The notes under the pieces were generated by a model, which did no database searches, was not told the origin of the DNA, and worked only from the letters and a program-made list of their open reading frames with translations. A program made the translations under genes and the position numbers. From the NCBI GenBank assembly GCA_002347965.1, contig DDYN01000039.1, forward strand, positions 276-64,275: a DNA stretch of 64,000 nucleotides, in the 5' to 3' direction. The DNA is from UBA2233 sp002347965 [NCBI: Nitrospirae bacterium UBA2233]. Lineage in GTDB: Bacteria; UBA2233. Numbering within the stretch: position 1 is the first letter of the stretch; each line of letters starts with the position of its first letter. This document shows positions 28,686 through 37,989 of this stretch, piece by piece.

Positions 28686-29405
28686 TTATTGGCATCGAGC
28701 GGTTAACCCGTGGGCGATTCCAAAAAAGAATCGCTTTCGAGCGACAAGGACAAACCCGGCGTTCTCCAAGGCCTCGTGGAATTGGCTTATTGTCAAGAAA
28801 GAGCCGACACTCCCGATAAGGTACCTGTAGGCTGCGGCATCGCCCGCCAACCAGGAACCAAGCCGAGGAACGTAACTTGGAGCAATGAACTCGTAGAAAA
28901 GGCGCTCGAACCACCCAGTGGGCTTAAAGAACTCGAGGACGATCAGCAACCCACCAGGCTTAAGAACCCTTCTGGCTTCTTTGAGGGCTGTGGACAGGTT
29001 GGGTAGGTTTCTTAGACCGAATGCGCAAAAGCAGGCATCGAAGGCGCCGCCTCGAAACGGAAGACGAAGGGCGGAGGCTTGCAAAAAAACAACCCGCCCT
29101 TCTCGGTCCTTTTGCCTCCCGATCGTGAGCATAGGTCGTGCGGCATCGATGCCGGTTATTCGTACGCCGGGAGACCTTCTAAGCACGGCATAGGCTTGGT
29201 CGCCAGTACCTGTGCACAAATCGAGGATACGCGGGGCGTGCGGTAGCCTACGGACAGCCTTTGCCATTCTGGAACGCCAGACAATATCCATACCGAATGA
29301 TAGAATATGGTTCAACGCATCGTAGGACGGCGCAATACGCCCGAACATGCGAGAAACCGAAGACACGCGATGCGTCGTATCGGCAGAAGATAGGGGAGGT
29401 GTCAT
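28686..29405 (-). CDS. ubiE: Demethylmenaquinone/ubiquinone methyltransferase UbiE/MenG
   Basis: C-methylates the quinone ring in the last steps of menaquinone (or ubiquinone) synthesis. 239 residues with VSRMFGRIAPSYDALNHILSFGMDIVWR at the start, read in short pieces, the SAM-binding motif ILDLCTGTGDQA near 60, FRGGAFDACFCAFGLRNLPN and VLKPGGLLIVLEFFKP near 150. ATG 29405 (GGAG four bases upstream) shares the palindrome CATG with the trehalase ATG on the other strand. Since anaerobic gene sets lack ubiquinone, menaquinone is the more likely product, but that is inference. Confidence 0.93.
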   Translation of the reverse strand: MTPPLSSADTTHRVSSVSRMFGRIAPSYDALNHILSFGMDIVWRSRMAKAVRRLPHAPRILDLCTGTGDQAYAVLRRSPGVRITGIDAARPMLTIGRQKDREGRVVFLQASALRLPFRGGAFDACFCAFGLRNLPNLSTALKEARRVLKPGGLLIVLEFFKPTGWFERLFYEFIAPSYVPRLGSWLAGDAAAYRYLIGSVGSFLTISQFHEALENAGFVLVARKRFFFGIAHGLTARCQ

Positions 29406-31110
29406 GAAGCTCCAACCGTGGGTTCGAATCAGCTCAAGCGCGGGTCAGGACCAGGCAACGCCGCCAGCTCCGCAGGCAAAGGGAAATCTTAAATCCCCCT
29501 TGCGAATAGTATTTACTATATTTTTACTTGGGTGTCAAATCGCCCTTTCCGACGCACAGCCCTTGGGAAAGGCCCCTCTCGCTGGTATCTTCCTGGGCAT
29601 ACAAGAACAAATTCAGGTTGCAAACACCGCAGTATACATCGACCAGGCATGGAATGATCTTACACGAACGCCTAAAGACATCCCTATCGCCGTTCAGGAC
29701 ATCAAAATTCCCCATGATCCAGGAAAACCATGGCCCTTGTACATCTCGGGTTTAGAGGATTTGGAGAGCATTCAAACGCTCCTTTTCAGAACTCTTTCGT
29801 CGGCTGAGCTCTCTGGGGTCGAGATTCGTACGATCCCGGACGACCCGGACAATATCGAAGAGCATGGACTTTTGTTCTTGCCCTACCCCTATGTCGTACC
29901 GGGAGGGCGATTCAACGAAATGTACGGATGGGACAGCTATTTTATCCTCCTTGGACTTCTGGCATCTGGAAGAACCGATTTGGCAAAGAGTATCGTGGAG
30001 AACTACCTTTACCAGGTTCGCCACTATCAAAAAATCCTGAACGCAAACCGGACGTACTACCTTGGCCGCTCCCACCCCCCGTTCTTGACGCGTGCCGTCC
30101 TCGAGTTGTTAGAACGCACGAAGGACACCGCGTGGCTTAAGCGAGTCCTACCCTTCCTCCTCGATCATTACAGGTTCTGGACGTGCCCCCCTCATGTGCT
30201 CGAGGCCGGTGGACTCTCCCGGTACTACGCGCTAGGCAAAGGACCTGCGCCGGAAGTCGCATGGAGCGAGGTGGATGAGCTTGGAAGGTCGCATTACGAC
30301 AGGGTAAAAGACTACTATGAGGAAAATGCCGACGTGGGGTACGACAAAGAGCTCTTTTTCGACGCGGAAGCTGGAGAACTCACCGATTTGTTCTACACCG
30401 GCGACAGGAGCGTTAGGGAATCCGGGTTTGACCCCACGGCCAGGTTTGGTGAGTTTGGCGTGGATATCGTCAACTACTTCCCTGTATGCCTCAACACGCT
30501 TTTGTATGTGATGGAAGAGGACATTGCCAATATCTACCGTCTACTGGGCGACCCCATGGGTGCTACTCTTTTCGAAGGTCTTGCAAGGCGAAGAAAGAAC
30601 ACGATTAACTGCCTTCTTTGGGACGAACAAAGGGGGATGTACTTTGATTACCAATTTCGTTCACGAACAAGGCGCGTTTATCCATTCCTCACGACCTTCT
30701 ATCCCCTGTGGGCCGGGATCGCATCCAATGCCCAAGCAAAGAGAATTGTCGAGAACTTACCTCGTTTTGAAACTTCATGCGGGCTTCAAGCCAGCCTAAC
30801 GCCATCGGGAAACCAGTGGGACGCCCCGTTTGGCTGGGCCCCGCTCCAGTGGATCGCCGTAAGGGGGCTTCTTCGGTATGGCTATGCGGAAGAAGCCGCT
30901 CGTATTGCCGAAAAATTTATCCGCCTCGTGACAGACGAGCATACTCGAACAGGAACGATCAGGGAGAAGTACAACGTTCAGGCGTGCAACATCGAGGTAA
31001 GCAAGGACGTTCAATTCGGCTATCTGACGAACGAAGTCGGGTTTGGATGGACAAACGGGGTTTATCTTGGCCTCTTACCCTTGATCAAACCAACGAAGGT
31101 GTTATACTAA
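29404..31110 (+). CDS. treA: Trehalase, glycoside hydrolase family 37
   Basis: Hydrolyses trehalose to two glucose units. Both trehalase signatures are present: [15 protein letters not shown] near residue 166 and [10 protein letters not shown] near 470, with [14 protein letters not shown] between them. The 568-residue reading starts at ATG 29404 (GGGAGG four bases upstream). A hydrophobic segment [17 protein letters not shown] at about 36-52 looks like a signal peptide or lipobox (LLGC), but it follows an unusually long polar n-region, so the export mode is uncertain; a periplasmic enzyme is likely. The start codon overlaps that of ubiE. Confidence 0.93.
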   Translation: MKLQPWVRISSSAGQDQATPPAPQAKGNLKSPLRIVFTIFLLGCQIALSDAQPLGKAPLAGIFLGIQEQIQVANTAVYIDQAWNDLTRTPKDIPIAVQDIKIPHDPGKPWPLYISGLEDLESIQTLLFRTLSSAELSGVEIRTIPDDPDNIEEHGLLFLPYPYVVPGGRFNEMYGWDSYFILLGLLASGRTDLAKSIVENYLYQVRHYQKILNANRTYYLGRSHPPFLTRAVLELLERTKDTAWLKRVLPFLLDHYRFWTCPPHVLEAGGLSRYYALGKGPAPEVAWSEVDELGRSHYDRVKDYYEENADVGYDKELFFDAEAGELTDLFYTGDRSVRESGFDPTARFGEFGVDIVNYFPVCLNTLLYVMEEDIANIYRLLGDPMGATLFEGLARRRKNTINCLLWDEQRGMYFDYQFRSRTRRVYPFLTTFYPLWAGIASNAQAKRIVENLPRFETSCGLQASLTPSGNQWDAPFGWAPLQWIAVRGLLRYGYAEEAARIAEKFIRLVTDEHTRTGTIREKYNVQACNIEVSKDVQFGYLTNEVGFGWTNGVYLGLLPLIKPTKVLY

Positions 31111-31166
31111 CAAAGACAAGAGGTCTTCTTGTGCATAACATAAATACCGAGGAGAGTTACCCAAGA

Positions 31167-31487
31167 ATGCCTATCTACGAGTACGAATGCACGCATTGCG
31201 GCCAGCCCTTGGAGGCCTTCCAGAAAGCAGGCGAGGACCCTTTGCGGACCTGCCCTCACTGCAAAGGGGCCCTTCGGAAGCGTATTTCGCTGAGCAGCTT
31301 CGTGCTCAAGGGGACAGGCTGGTATAAAACGGACTACGCAAGCGCTCCCTCTAGCAGCCCCCAGCCTACCCCTCAGCCCGAACATAAGCCAACCGCGCAA
31401 AATGGCGGACAAAATGGCGAAAAGGATAAAACGAACCCTAAGCCGGTCGTGCCAGAAAACAATAAAACGACAAACGGCTCAAGCTAA
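31167..31487 (+). CDS. FmdB-type small zinc ribbon protein
   Basis: A 106-residue protein. The N-terminal 45 residues are an FmdB/CxxC_CxxC_SSSS zinc ribbon: [12 protein letters not shown], then [15 protein letters not shown], giving two CxxC pairs. The rest is a low-complexity tail rich in Pro, Gln, Asn and Lys from about residue 58. Role of the family is unclear; it was named for a putative regulator of an amidase operon. ATG 31167 has GAGGAGAG upstream. The stop overlaps the mobA stop on the other strand by 4 nt. Confidence 0.85.
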   Translation: MPIYEYECTHCGQPLEAFQKAGEDPLRTCPHCKGALRKRISLSSFVLKGTGWYKTDYASAPSSSPQPTPQPEHKPTAQNGGQNGEKDKTNPKPVVPENNKTTNGSS

Positions 31488-32092
31488 TGGAGTTTTCTGT
31501 ACTCCTCAGGAGTGTTCACGTTCGTCAGGCTCTCTGAAAGTTCCCGGGGGACATCGAGTTTGATGGTGGGGTGGGCACGAAAAAGAGCGCCCAAGGAAGG
31601 CGTCCGTTTTTTTTGAAGCTCTCGATCGATAACATCCAGAAACCGCCTACGGTAGAACGCGCATAGGGGCTCAAGCCTTCCTTGGATACTTGGGACGATT
31701 CCAAGGTGGTGACTGGAGGCTGAAGAAATGTGGCGATCCAGAAGGCTGACGATGGGAAGTTTAATCAAGGGCATGTCTACGGCGCACACAAACAGCCACT
31801 CGTGCTGGGCTGCTCTCAAGCCGCTAGCAACCCCAACGGCAGCCCCTTGAAGCGGATACCCATCTTGAACAAAAGGGATACCTAGATCCCCGTAAAGATC
31901 ATTATTCTTCCCCACGAGGAAAAGTTCATGGAAGGTATCCTTAAGGAGGGCAATCAGACTCAGGACAAAAGGCATACCTTGAAAAGATAGGTACGCCTTA
32001 TTTTGCCCCATACGCCGACTTTCCCCGCCGACAAGGATGCAGGCGGAGCGATGAACATCAGTCGAGGGTATCTTGGCGCAGGAAATGCCCAC
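31484..32092 (-). CDS. mobA: Molybdenum cofactor guanylyltransferase
   Basis: Attaches GMP to molybdopterin to make the guanine dinucleotide form of the cofactor. Family motifs: [22 protein letters not shown] near the start (nucleotide-binding GGxSxRMGxxK), [18 protein letters not shown] and [12 protein letters not shown] with the metal-binding Asp. GTG 32092 gives 202 residues, the usual size, and overlaps moaC by 35 nt; the frame stays open further upstream into moaC, so the true start is uncertain. With moaC it implies molybdo-enzymes elsewhere in the genome. Confidence 0.88.
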   Translation of the reverse strand: MGISCAKIPSTDVHRSACILVGGESRRMGQNKAYLSFQGMPFVLSLIALLKDTFHELFLVGKNNDLYGDLGIPFVQDGYPLQGAAVGVASGLRAAQHEWLFVCAVDMPLIKLPIVSLLDRHISSASSHHLGIVPSIQGRLEPLCAFYRRRFLDVIDRELQKKRTPSLGALFRAHPTIKLDVPRELSESLTNVNTPEEYRKLH

Positions 32093-32546
32093 TTCTTCCG
32101 CCGAACTTTTCTTTGAGCACGACAGACCGAACCGACATCGTCCGATCAAGCGCCTTGCACATGTCAATGACCGTCAACGCCGCGATACTTGCCGCAACCA
32201 AGGCCTCTATCTCCACACCCGTCCTGTCGAACGCTTCTACGATCGCCTCGATGAACACACCCCGCTTGTCTTCTTGGGACTGGAAATTAATGGATACACG
32301 CGTCAAACGGATAGGATGGCACATTGGAATTAAAAAAGCGGATTGCTTGGCGGCAAGAACCCCTGCTGTGGTCGCTACGCCAAAAACGTCCCCTTTCTTA
32401 ACATGCCCCTTTTCGATCGCCTCAAGCGTAGAAGGAAGCATCTCTACGACCGCGACCGCACGAGCCAACCGGCGAGACTCCGCCTTTTCGGCGATATCCA
32501 CCATTCTGGGTAGCCCATGCTCATCGAAATGCGTCCAATCGCCCAT
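32058..32546 (-). CDS. moaC: Cyclic pyranopterin monophosphate synthase
   Basis: Works with MoaA to turn GTP into cyclic pyranopterin monophosphate, first stage of molybdenum cofactor synthesis. The 162 residues show MVDIAEKAESRRLARAVAVV, VATTAGVLAAKQSAFLIPMCHPI near 80 with the catalytic Lys and His, VEAFDRTGVEIEALVAAS and MCKALDR near 130. Full family length. It begins 33 nt after the 3' end of tRNA-Asp, so it is probably on the same primary transcript as the tRNAs and clpX. Confidence 0.96.
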   Translation of the reverse strand: MGDWTHFDEHGLPRMVDIAEKAESRRLARAVAVVEMLPSTLEAIEKGHVKKGDVFGVATTAGVLAAKQSAFLIPMCHPIRLTRVSINFQSQEDKRGVFIEAIVEAFDRTGVEIEALVAASIAALTVIDMCKALDRTMSVRSVVLKEKFGGRSGHFLRQDTLD

Positions 32547-32579
32547 GCGTTCATGGCCTCGTTGTATTAAGGGAAGAAA

Positions 32580-32656
32580 TGGCGGGGCCGACGAGACTCG
32601 AACTCGCGACCTCCGGCGTGACAGGCCGGCGTTCTAACCGTCTGAACTACGACCCC
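32580..32656 (-). tRNA. tRNA-Asp (GTC)
   Basis: Minus-strand cloverleaf of 77 nt including encoded CCA. Acceptor GGGGTCG pairs with CGGCCCC, discriminator G, T-loop TTCGAGT, anticodon loop CTGTCAC with anticodon GTC. Lies 14 bp after tRNA-Val and before moaC. Confidence 0.96.
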
Positions 32657-32670
32657 GCATCCGTTTTCGC

Positions 32671-32745
32671 TGGTGGGCGGTACTGGATTCGAACCAATGG
32701 CCCCCGGCTTGTAAGGCCGATGCTCTACCGCTGAGCTAACCGCCC
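32671..32745 (-). tRNA. tRNA-Val (TAC)
   Basis: 75 nt with CCA. Acceptor GGGCGGT pairs with ACCGCCC, discriminator A, anticodon loop CTTACAA with anticodon TAC, T-loop TTCGAAT. Its first base is the last base of the clpX stop codon. Confidence 0.96.
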
Positions 32746-34007
32746 TAGGCGATCTCGGCTTTCCTTGAAGTGACCAACAAGGGCTTACTCCCTTGAGCCA
32801 CGACATCCTTGTTGATTATAACTTCTTTAATATCCTTTCGGGAAGGGATCTCGTACATGATGTCAAGCATGAGCGATTCCATGATCGCCCTTAGCCCCCT
32901 AGCTCCCGACTTTCGCTTGAGCGCTTCTTTTGCAATCACTTCGAGAGCGTCATCCGTAAACTTCAACGCCGCAGCGTCCAATTCAAAAAGCTTCTGGTAC
33001 TGCCTTACAAGCGAGCCTTTGGGTTCTTTAAGGATTCGAACGAGCGCTTTGGCGTCAAGTTCCTCAAGGGTCACCATGACCGGCAAGCGCCCTATAAATT
33101 CAGGAATCAACCCAAACCTGATCAGGTCTTCAGGCTGAGAGACGTTCAACAGGTTTTGCTTTGCGGCTTCGGCAGTCTCCTGGCCTTCGGGAGAAGCCCG
33201 ATGAAACCCGATCGTTCTGCCCTTTAGACGCCTCTCTACGATCTTGTCCAGCCCGCAGAATGTCCCGCCGCAGATGAACAAAATGTTTGCAGTATCCACC
33301 TGGATGTATTCCTGTTGAGGGTGCTTCCTGCCCCCTTTTGGCGGAACGTTCGCGACGGTCCCTTCGAGGATCTTCAAGAGGGCCTGCTGCACGCCTTCAC
33401 CGGAAACATCCCGAGTGATCGAGGAATTTTCAGATTTACGAGAGATTTTGTCGATTTCATCGATATAGACAATACCCCTTTGAGCTCGCTCGACGTCAAA
33501 GTTGGCATTTTGCAGGAGGCTGAGGATGATGTTTTCGACGTCCTCGCCGACATATCCGGCCTCTGTCAGCGTCGTAGCATCGGCAATGGCGAAGGGGACA
33601 TTCAAGATTTTTGCCAGCGTTTGCGCAAGGAGCGTTTTTCCGGATCCCGTAGGCCCAATCATTAAAATGTTCGACTTCTGAAGCTCCACCTCATCGTGCG
33701 CCTGAGGGCGGTACTCAATACGCTTGTAGTGGTTGTATACAGCGACCGACAAAACCTTCTTGGCCCGCTCCTGGCCTACGACGTAGTCGTCTAAAATTTT
33801 TTTCATCTCGTATGGCTTAGGAATCTGGCCCTCCGGATAGCAGTTACCCTCGAACCCGGCGTCTCCGGCCAGAATATCATTGCAAAGATCGACGCATTCA
33901 TCGCAGATGTATACCGACGGACCCGCGATCAGTTTTTTGACTTCATCCTGGGATTTGCCGCAGAACGAGCATGTCAAATGGCCCTTTCCGGATCTTTTCT
34001 TATCCAT
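32745..34007 (-). CDS. clpX: ClpX ATPase, unfoldase of the ClpXP protease
   Basis: AAA+ unfoldase that recognises tagged proteins and feeds them to ClpP. 420 residues: N-terminal C4 zinc domain ([14 protein letters not shown] near 14 and [10 protein letters not shown] near 33), Walker [16 protein letters not shown] near 113, Walker [13 protein letters not shown] near 178, an IGF-type ClpP-contact loop (RTIGFHRA near 263) and sensor-2 region [12 protein letters not shown] near 368. The stop TAG shares its last base with the 5' end of tRNA-Val. It begins 27 nt after clpP. Confidence 0.98.
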   Translation of the reverse strand: MDKKRSGKGHLTCSFCGKSQDEVKKLIAGPSVYICDECVDLCNDILAGDAGFEGNCYPEGQIPKPYEMKKILDDYVVGQERAKKVLSVAVYNHYKRIEYRPQAHDEVELQKSNILMIGPTGSGKTLLAQTLAKILNVPFAIADATTLTEAGYVGEDVENIILSLLQNANFDVERAQRGIVYIDEIDKISRKSENSSITRDVSGEGVQQALLKILEGTVANVPPKGGRKHPQQEYIQVDTANILFICGGTFCGLDKIVERRLKGRTIGFHRASPEGQETAEAAKQNLLNVSQPEDLIRFGLIPEFIGRLPVMVTLEELDAKALVRILKEPKGSLVRQYQKLFELDAAALKFTDDALEVIAKEALKRKSGARGLRAIMESLMLDIMYEIPSRKDIKEVIINKDVVAQGSKPLLVTSRKAEIA

Positions 34008-34034
34008 AGGAGTCAGCTCCTTGTACCCATGCGG

Positions 34035-34652
34035 TTATTCGTCGTGGCGTTCCTGCATTAACCCGCCAGCTCGCTTCTTCGAGATCACCTGGTCGATGAT
34101 CCCGTACTCTACCCCTTCTTCGGCGTTCATAAAATAGTCCCTGTCGGTATCCTTTTCCACCTTGTCGATCGGCTGCCCAGTATGGCCGGAGATGATCAGG
34201 GTGAGTTCTGCCTTGAGCCTTAAAATTTCACGCGCTTGAATTTCGATGTCCGCGGCCTGCCCTTGGAACCCCCCTGACGGCTGGTGGATTAGGATGCGGG
34301 AGTGCGGGAGTGCGAAGCGTTTTCCTTTGGCGCCGGCAGCCAAAAGCACTGCACCCATGCTTGCAGCCATTCCAAGGCACAGCGTAGCCACGTCGGGCTT
34401 GATGAACTGCATCGTGTCGTAAATGGCAAGCCCGGCAGTAACCAGACCCCCCGGAGAGTTCACGTAGAGGTAGATGTCTTTTTCAGGGTCTTCAGACTCA
34501 AGATACAAGAGCTGGGCGATAATCAGGTTTGCAATATCAGAGTTAATAGGGCTTCCCAAAAAAACGACGCGCTCTTTTAAAAGCCTGGAGTAAATATCGT
34601 ACGCCCGCTCTCCGCGAAGTGTTTGTTCGATAACCATAGGAACCAGCGGCAT
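34035..34652 (-). CDS. clpP: ClpP protease subunit
   Basis: Serine protease forming the double heptameric chamber of ClpXP. 205 residues, [25 protein letters not shown] at the start read in pieces, nucleophile Ser in [15 protein letters not shown] near 98, His in [14 protein letters not shown] near 123, and the Asp near 172. Normal length. It lies 43 nt downstream of tig in the standard tig-clpP-clpX order. Confidence 0.98.
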   Translation of the reverse strand: MPLVPMVIEQTLRGERAYDIYSRLLKERVVFLGSPINSDIANLIIAQLLYLESEDPEKDIYLYVNSPGGLVTAGLAIYDTMQFIKPDVATLCLGMAASMGAVLLAAGAKGKRFALPHSRILIHQPSGGFQGQAADIEIQAREILRLKAELTLIISGHTGQPIDKVEKDTDRDYFMNAEEGVEYGIIDQVISKKRAGGLMQERHDE

Positions 34653-34695
34653 AAAGAACTCCCATGTTTAGTGATGAACCGTCGAGAGGATGGGG

Positions 34696-35943
34696 CTAAG
34701 CCGCATCTCCTCTTCTAAGTGTAACATTGGCAAGGAGATAATCATACAGCTTCTCGTCGAGCAATACACGACGAGCCTCGTCATGCAAACCGGGAGGAAG
34801 CGCAACCCCTTTGTCTGAGAAACGCCTCCTTAGAAAGGCTTCTACCTCCGCATCTGCCACCTCGATCCCCGCCTGCCGGGTCAACGCTTCTGAAAGGTAA
34901 TACCATTTAAGCTGTCGCGCCACCAGCGCATGAACCTTGTCCTTGTTTGTATCCTTGTGATCGCCGCTTCTGTCAAGCGCCGCGACGTGCCGCTGAATGG
35001 CCTCTTCGAGCACTCCCTCCGGCAAACCTACATCATGGCCTTCCATAATGGCGTTGGCAACTTTTTCCTTCATAAGCTCCCTGGCACGAAGCTCTTTTTC
35101 TCTTTGAATGTCATCCCTTATCCGGCCCTTAAGCTCATCGAGCGTGGAAAGCCCAAGATCTTTCGCAAACTCGTCATCGAGGACCGGAAGCCGCTTCCTT
35201 TGGGCGTGAACGAGCCTTGCCCGAAAGGTTCCGCGTTTTCCGCGAACAATCTCGGGAATGCCGGGCAAATAAGGAAAATCTCCTGCATACACAAAATCCC
35301 CCTCGCCATCCCATGGACTCTCTGGCTGGAGAGGGGCATGTCTAGGGTCAAGTATGAGGCGAAACTCTGAATCTACGATCCCCTCAAGCTCAACCTCGTG
35401 AGCCTCGCCGCCCTCTGCATGAAAGACCCCCTTAAGCCTGGCAAGATCCTCTGGCAACAGGGTATCCCCGGAGGAAAGCGACGCGTATGGCGCGTTCACT
35501 TTTTGAAGGTAGGCCAGCATGGAGAGTACTTCATCGTCTGCGACCGACACGTTCGAATCATCAACGACCTGGAATGTTTCCAGGGGCTTCAAAGAGATTT
35601 TTGGCTTAAGTTCGACCTCTAGGTGAAAACGGCACAGCTCTCCAGGGGTAAAAGCCAGGTCTTTGACAAGCTTAGGATGGGTCGCGAGGTCAAGGCCGTA
35701 TTTCTCGATGGCCTCTTCAAGCCCTTGATTGAGAAGCCGTTCGCGTACGTTGGCCTCCACGTCTTTCCGAAAATACCTCTCCAAGACAGGCCGTGGGATG
35801 TGACCCTTGCGAAATCCTGGGAGACGCACGCGGTGCCTTAGTTCCTCGTATGCCCTTTTCAGGGCATCAACGCTTTCCTCCGGAGAAACTTCGGCCTCAA
35901 TGACTCGCTTTAAACCAGGAAATTCTACGAGCTCAACCCTCAT
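34696..35943 (-). CDS. tig: Trigger factor, with an unusual middle (PPIase) domain
   Basis: Ribosome-bound chaperone that meets nascent chains. The ribosome-docking motif LPGFRKGHIPR near residue 40 and the C-terminal chaperone arms (EFAKDLGLSTLDELKGRIRDD and beyond, to 415) are clear. The middle region (about 150-245) should be an FKBP-type prolyl isomerase, but I do not recognise the usual FKBP signature residues or the LAGK-type stretch; it reads like a diverged or degenerated domain. Isomerase activity is therefore doubtful, while chaperone activity is likely. Overall length is a little under the usual 430. Confidence 0.9.
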   Translation of the reverse strand: MRVELVEFPGLKRVIEAEVSPEESVDALKRAYEELRHRVRLPGFRKGHIPRPVLERYFRKDVEANVRERLLNQGLEEAIEKYGLDLATHPKLVKDLAFTPGELCRFHLEVELKPKISLKPLETFQVVDDSNVSVADDEVLSMLAYLQKVNAPYASLSSGDTLLPEDLARLKGVFHAEGGEAHEVELEGIVDSEFRLILDPRHAPLQPESPWDGEGDFVYAGDFPYLPGIPEIVRGKRGTFRARLVHAQRKRLPVLDDEFAKDLGLSTLDELKGRIRDDIQREKELRARELMKEKVANAIMEGHDVGLPEGVLEEAIQRHVAALDRSGDHKDTNKDKVHALVARQLKWYYLSEALTRQAGIEVADAEVEAFLRRRFSDKGVALPPGLHDEARRVLLDEKLYDYLLANVTLRRGDAA

Positions 35944-36023
35944 ACAGCCTCACGCTCCTTGCTCGATCAGATTCAGATATAGATACTAAACTAAATAGAC
36001 GGAAGGCGTTTTTCTGACGCAAT

Positions 36024-36107
36024 TGGTGCGAGAGGGGGGACTTGAACCCCCACGGGTAGTCCCACTAGATCCTAAGTCTAGCGCGTCTGCCATTCCGCCA
36101 CTCTCGC
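36024..36107 (-). tRNA. tRNA-Leu (TAG)
   Basis: 84 nt with CCA and a long variable arm, as expected for Leu. Acceptor GCGAGAG pairs with CTCTCGC, discriminator A, anticodon loop CTTAGGA with anticodon TAG, T-loop TTCAAGT. Confidence 0.96.
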
Positions 36108-36119
36108 AAAAGGTTGGAG

Positions 36120-36196
<77 letters not shown>

Positions 36197-36321
36197 ACTT
36201 CCAATTGCGGCGCTCACGAACAGGGCGCACCCCTAAACAGCCATGCAGCGAGAAAAGGCCCACCGATTGGTGCCCTATGCATATCGTACCTTAAATCGTT
36301 TCGGAGTTCCAACGGGCCCCT

Positions 36322-37401
36322 TCAGGCAATACCTTCTGCGTTAACCACGCTAACCCTTCCGGCTAGCCGTAGGGCAAGCTCGTTAAAGACTGCTACAACC
36401 CCCTTCGCCTCCTCCAGGGGTTCGGTCGCCACAAGCGGCCGGCCAATGTCGGAAGCCTGCCCGAGCCTCTGGTCGAGCGGAATTTGGCCTAAGAAGGGAA
36501 CCTGGAATTGCTCGGCAAGCCTCTGGCCCCCGCCGCCGGAGAAGATGTAAGAAATCTCGTGGCATTTAGGGCAAACAAACCCGCTCATGTTTTCGACAAC
36601 GCCAAGAATAGGGACGTTCACCTTCTGAAACATCGCTATTGCCTTTTTCGCATCCCCGATGGCCATCTTTTGGGGGGTAACCACGATGAGCGCCCCCATT
36701 AAAGGCGAAGACTGCGCAAGCGTCAACTGCACGTCTCCTGTTCCAGGGGGCAGGTCGACTACGAGGTAATCCAACTCCCCCCAAGCGACATCCTCTAAAA
36801 ACTGCTTCATAAGGCCGTGTAGCATCGGCCCCCTCCAAACCAGTGGGGTATCCTCCGCCACAAGGAACCCAACAGACATAACGCTGATCCCGTAAGCCTC
36901 CAGAGGGTGGATCTTGCCATCCGGTGTCCCCTTGGGGCGCTCCCCTTCTAGCCCAAGGAGAATTGGGGCGTTCGGACCGTAAAAATCCGCGTCCAAAAGC
37001 CCTACTCGAGCACCTTGCCTGGCAAGGGCTATGGCTAAGTTTACGCTTACCGTAGACTTCCCTACCCCGCCCTTGCCTGAGCCCACGGCAAGAACGTTTT
37101 TCACGCCCGGTATCGCGGCCTTTCCGCCGTTAGGGTCGAGACGTGCAGCCTTAACCTCGGCCGTTAGGGAGACGTCTACCGCATGAACGCCCTCAATCGC
37201 CAAGAGGGCCTTTTCGACCTCCTCTTTAATGTGCTGTTTGAGGGGGCATGCGGGCGTTGTGAGGTTAATAGTCGCATGAACGTTCCCTTCGGCATCGACA
37301 TTCAAATCCTTGACCATCCCCAAGGCAACAATATCCCTGTGTAACTCTGGGTCCTCCACGCTGCGCAACGCCTCAAGAAGGTGCTCACGTGCAACTGCCA
37401 T
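36322..37401 (-). CDS. mrp: Mrp/ApbC iron-sulfur carrier ATPase
   Basis: P-loop ATPase (NBP35 family) that carries and delivers [4Fe-4S] clusters. The 359 residues have an N-terminal MIP18/DUF59 domain (SVEDPELHRDIVALGMVKDL), the deviant Walker A GSGKGGVGKSTVSVNLA near 107, LLDADFYGPNAPILLG, and the cluster-binding CPKCHE near 276. It follows the ferredoxin-like gene by 17 nt, an arrangement that would let it serve that protein, though this is inference. Confidence 0.95.
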   Translation of the reverse strand: MAVAREHLLEALRSVEDPELHRDIVALGMVKDLNVDAEGNVHATINLTTPACPLKQHIKEEVEKALLAIEGVHAVDVSLTAEVKAARLDPNGGKAAIPGVKNVLAVGSGKGGVGKSTVSVNLAIALARQGARVGLLDADFYGPNAPILLGLEGERPKGTPDGKIHPLEAYGISVMSVGFLVAEDTPLVWRGPMLHGLMKQFLEDVAWGELDYLVVDLPPGTGDVQLTLAQSSPLMGALIVVTPQKMAIGDAKKAIAMFQKVNVPILGVVENMSGFVCPKCHEISYIFSGGGGQRLAEQFQVPFLGQIPLDQRLGQASDIGRPLVATEPLEEAKGVVAVFNELALRLAGRVSVVNAEGIA

Positions 37402-37418
37402 ACGTATCCTTTCTTAAC

Positions 37419-37961
37419 TTAGATGACAACGGCGCTAAACGGTTCGGAGCGTTTTATCAACGTATCGATCCCATCAACAAACCCTTCTCTCGTGTAGCGC
37501 GGGTTCGGATGCAGCCCTGTATCCATCCGGATAGCGTCCACGGGGCAGGCTTCGACACAGTCCCCGCAATAAATACAAAGGATTGTATCGATGTCATAAC
37601 GGATAGGATGTTTCTCGACGTTCGAGTCGGGATGTTCTCCTGCCTCGATCGTAATACAGCGCGAAGGGCATGCCGTAGCGCAGAGCATGCAAGCGGTACA
37701 CCGAACAGAACCATCCGGCTTGAGCGTAAGCCTGTGAGAACCCCTGAAACGCTCAGGATAAGCCCGTTTCTGCTCTGGATACTGCAACGTTACCGCCGCA
37801 GGAATTCTTTTCGCTATTCCAAAGAGATGCAAGGTATGCAAAAACATGTTTTTAAAGAAATGCCTTGAGGTGACATACAACCCCTTTAGGATTTCTACTA
37901 CGTATACGCGTTCCATAAGCGTTAACTTGGGCCTGTTCACGGGCATTCCTTTTACTAGCAT
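37419..37961 (-). CDS. NuoI-like two-cluster ferredoxin subunit
   Basis: A 180-residue 2x[4Fe-4S] protein resembling complex I subunit NuoI. Two cluster motifs are seen: CTACMLCATACPSRC near 98 and CIYCGDCVEACP near 138, with IRMDTGLHPNPRYTRE as in NuoI. The N-terminal amphipathic part (VVEILKGLYVTSRHFFKNM) is also NuoI-like. ATG 37961 has AGGAGG at 7-8 bases; the longer reading is rejected. No other nuo gene is near, so it may be a detached complex I subunit or belong to another redox complex. Confidence 0.8.
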   Translation of the reverse strand: MLVKGMPVNRPKLTLMERVYVVEILKGLYVTSRHFFKNMFLHTLHLFGIAKRIPAAVTLQYPEQKRAYPERFRGSHRLTLKPDGSVRCTACMLCATACPSRCITIEAGEHPDSNVEKHPIRYDIDTILCIYCGDCVEACPVDAIRMDTGLHPNPRYTREGFVDGIDTLIKRSEPFSAVVI

Positions 37962-37989
37962 ACAAAACCTCCTAGACCTACAAACATAA

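Noticed and set aside
32093-32167. Longer MobA start inside moaC
   Set aside because: The extra 25 residues have no match to the family N-terminus and lie wholly inside moaC; GTG 32092 gives the usual size, though it is not proven.
36197-36321. Possible extra tRNA or RNA gene after tRNA-Lys
   Set aside because: The imperfect GGGCGCACC / GGTGCCC repeat does not form a cloverleaf or any known RNA.
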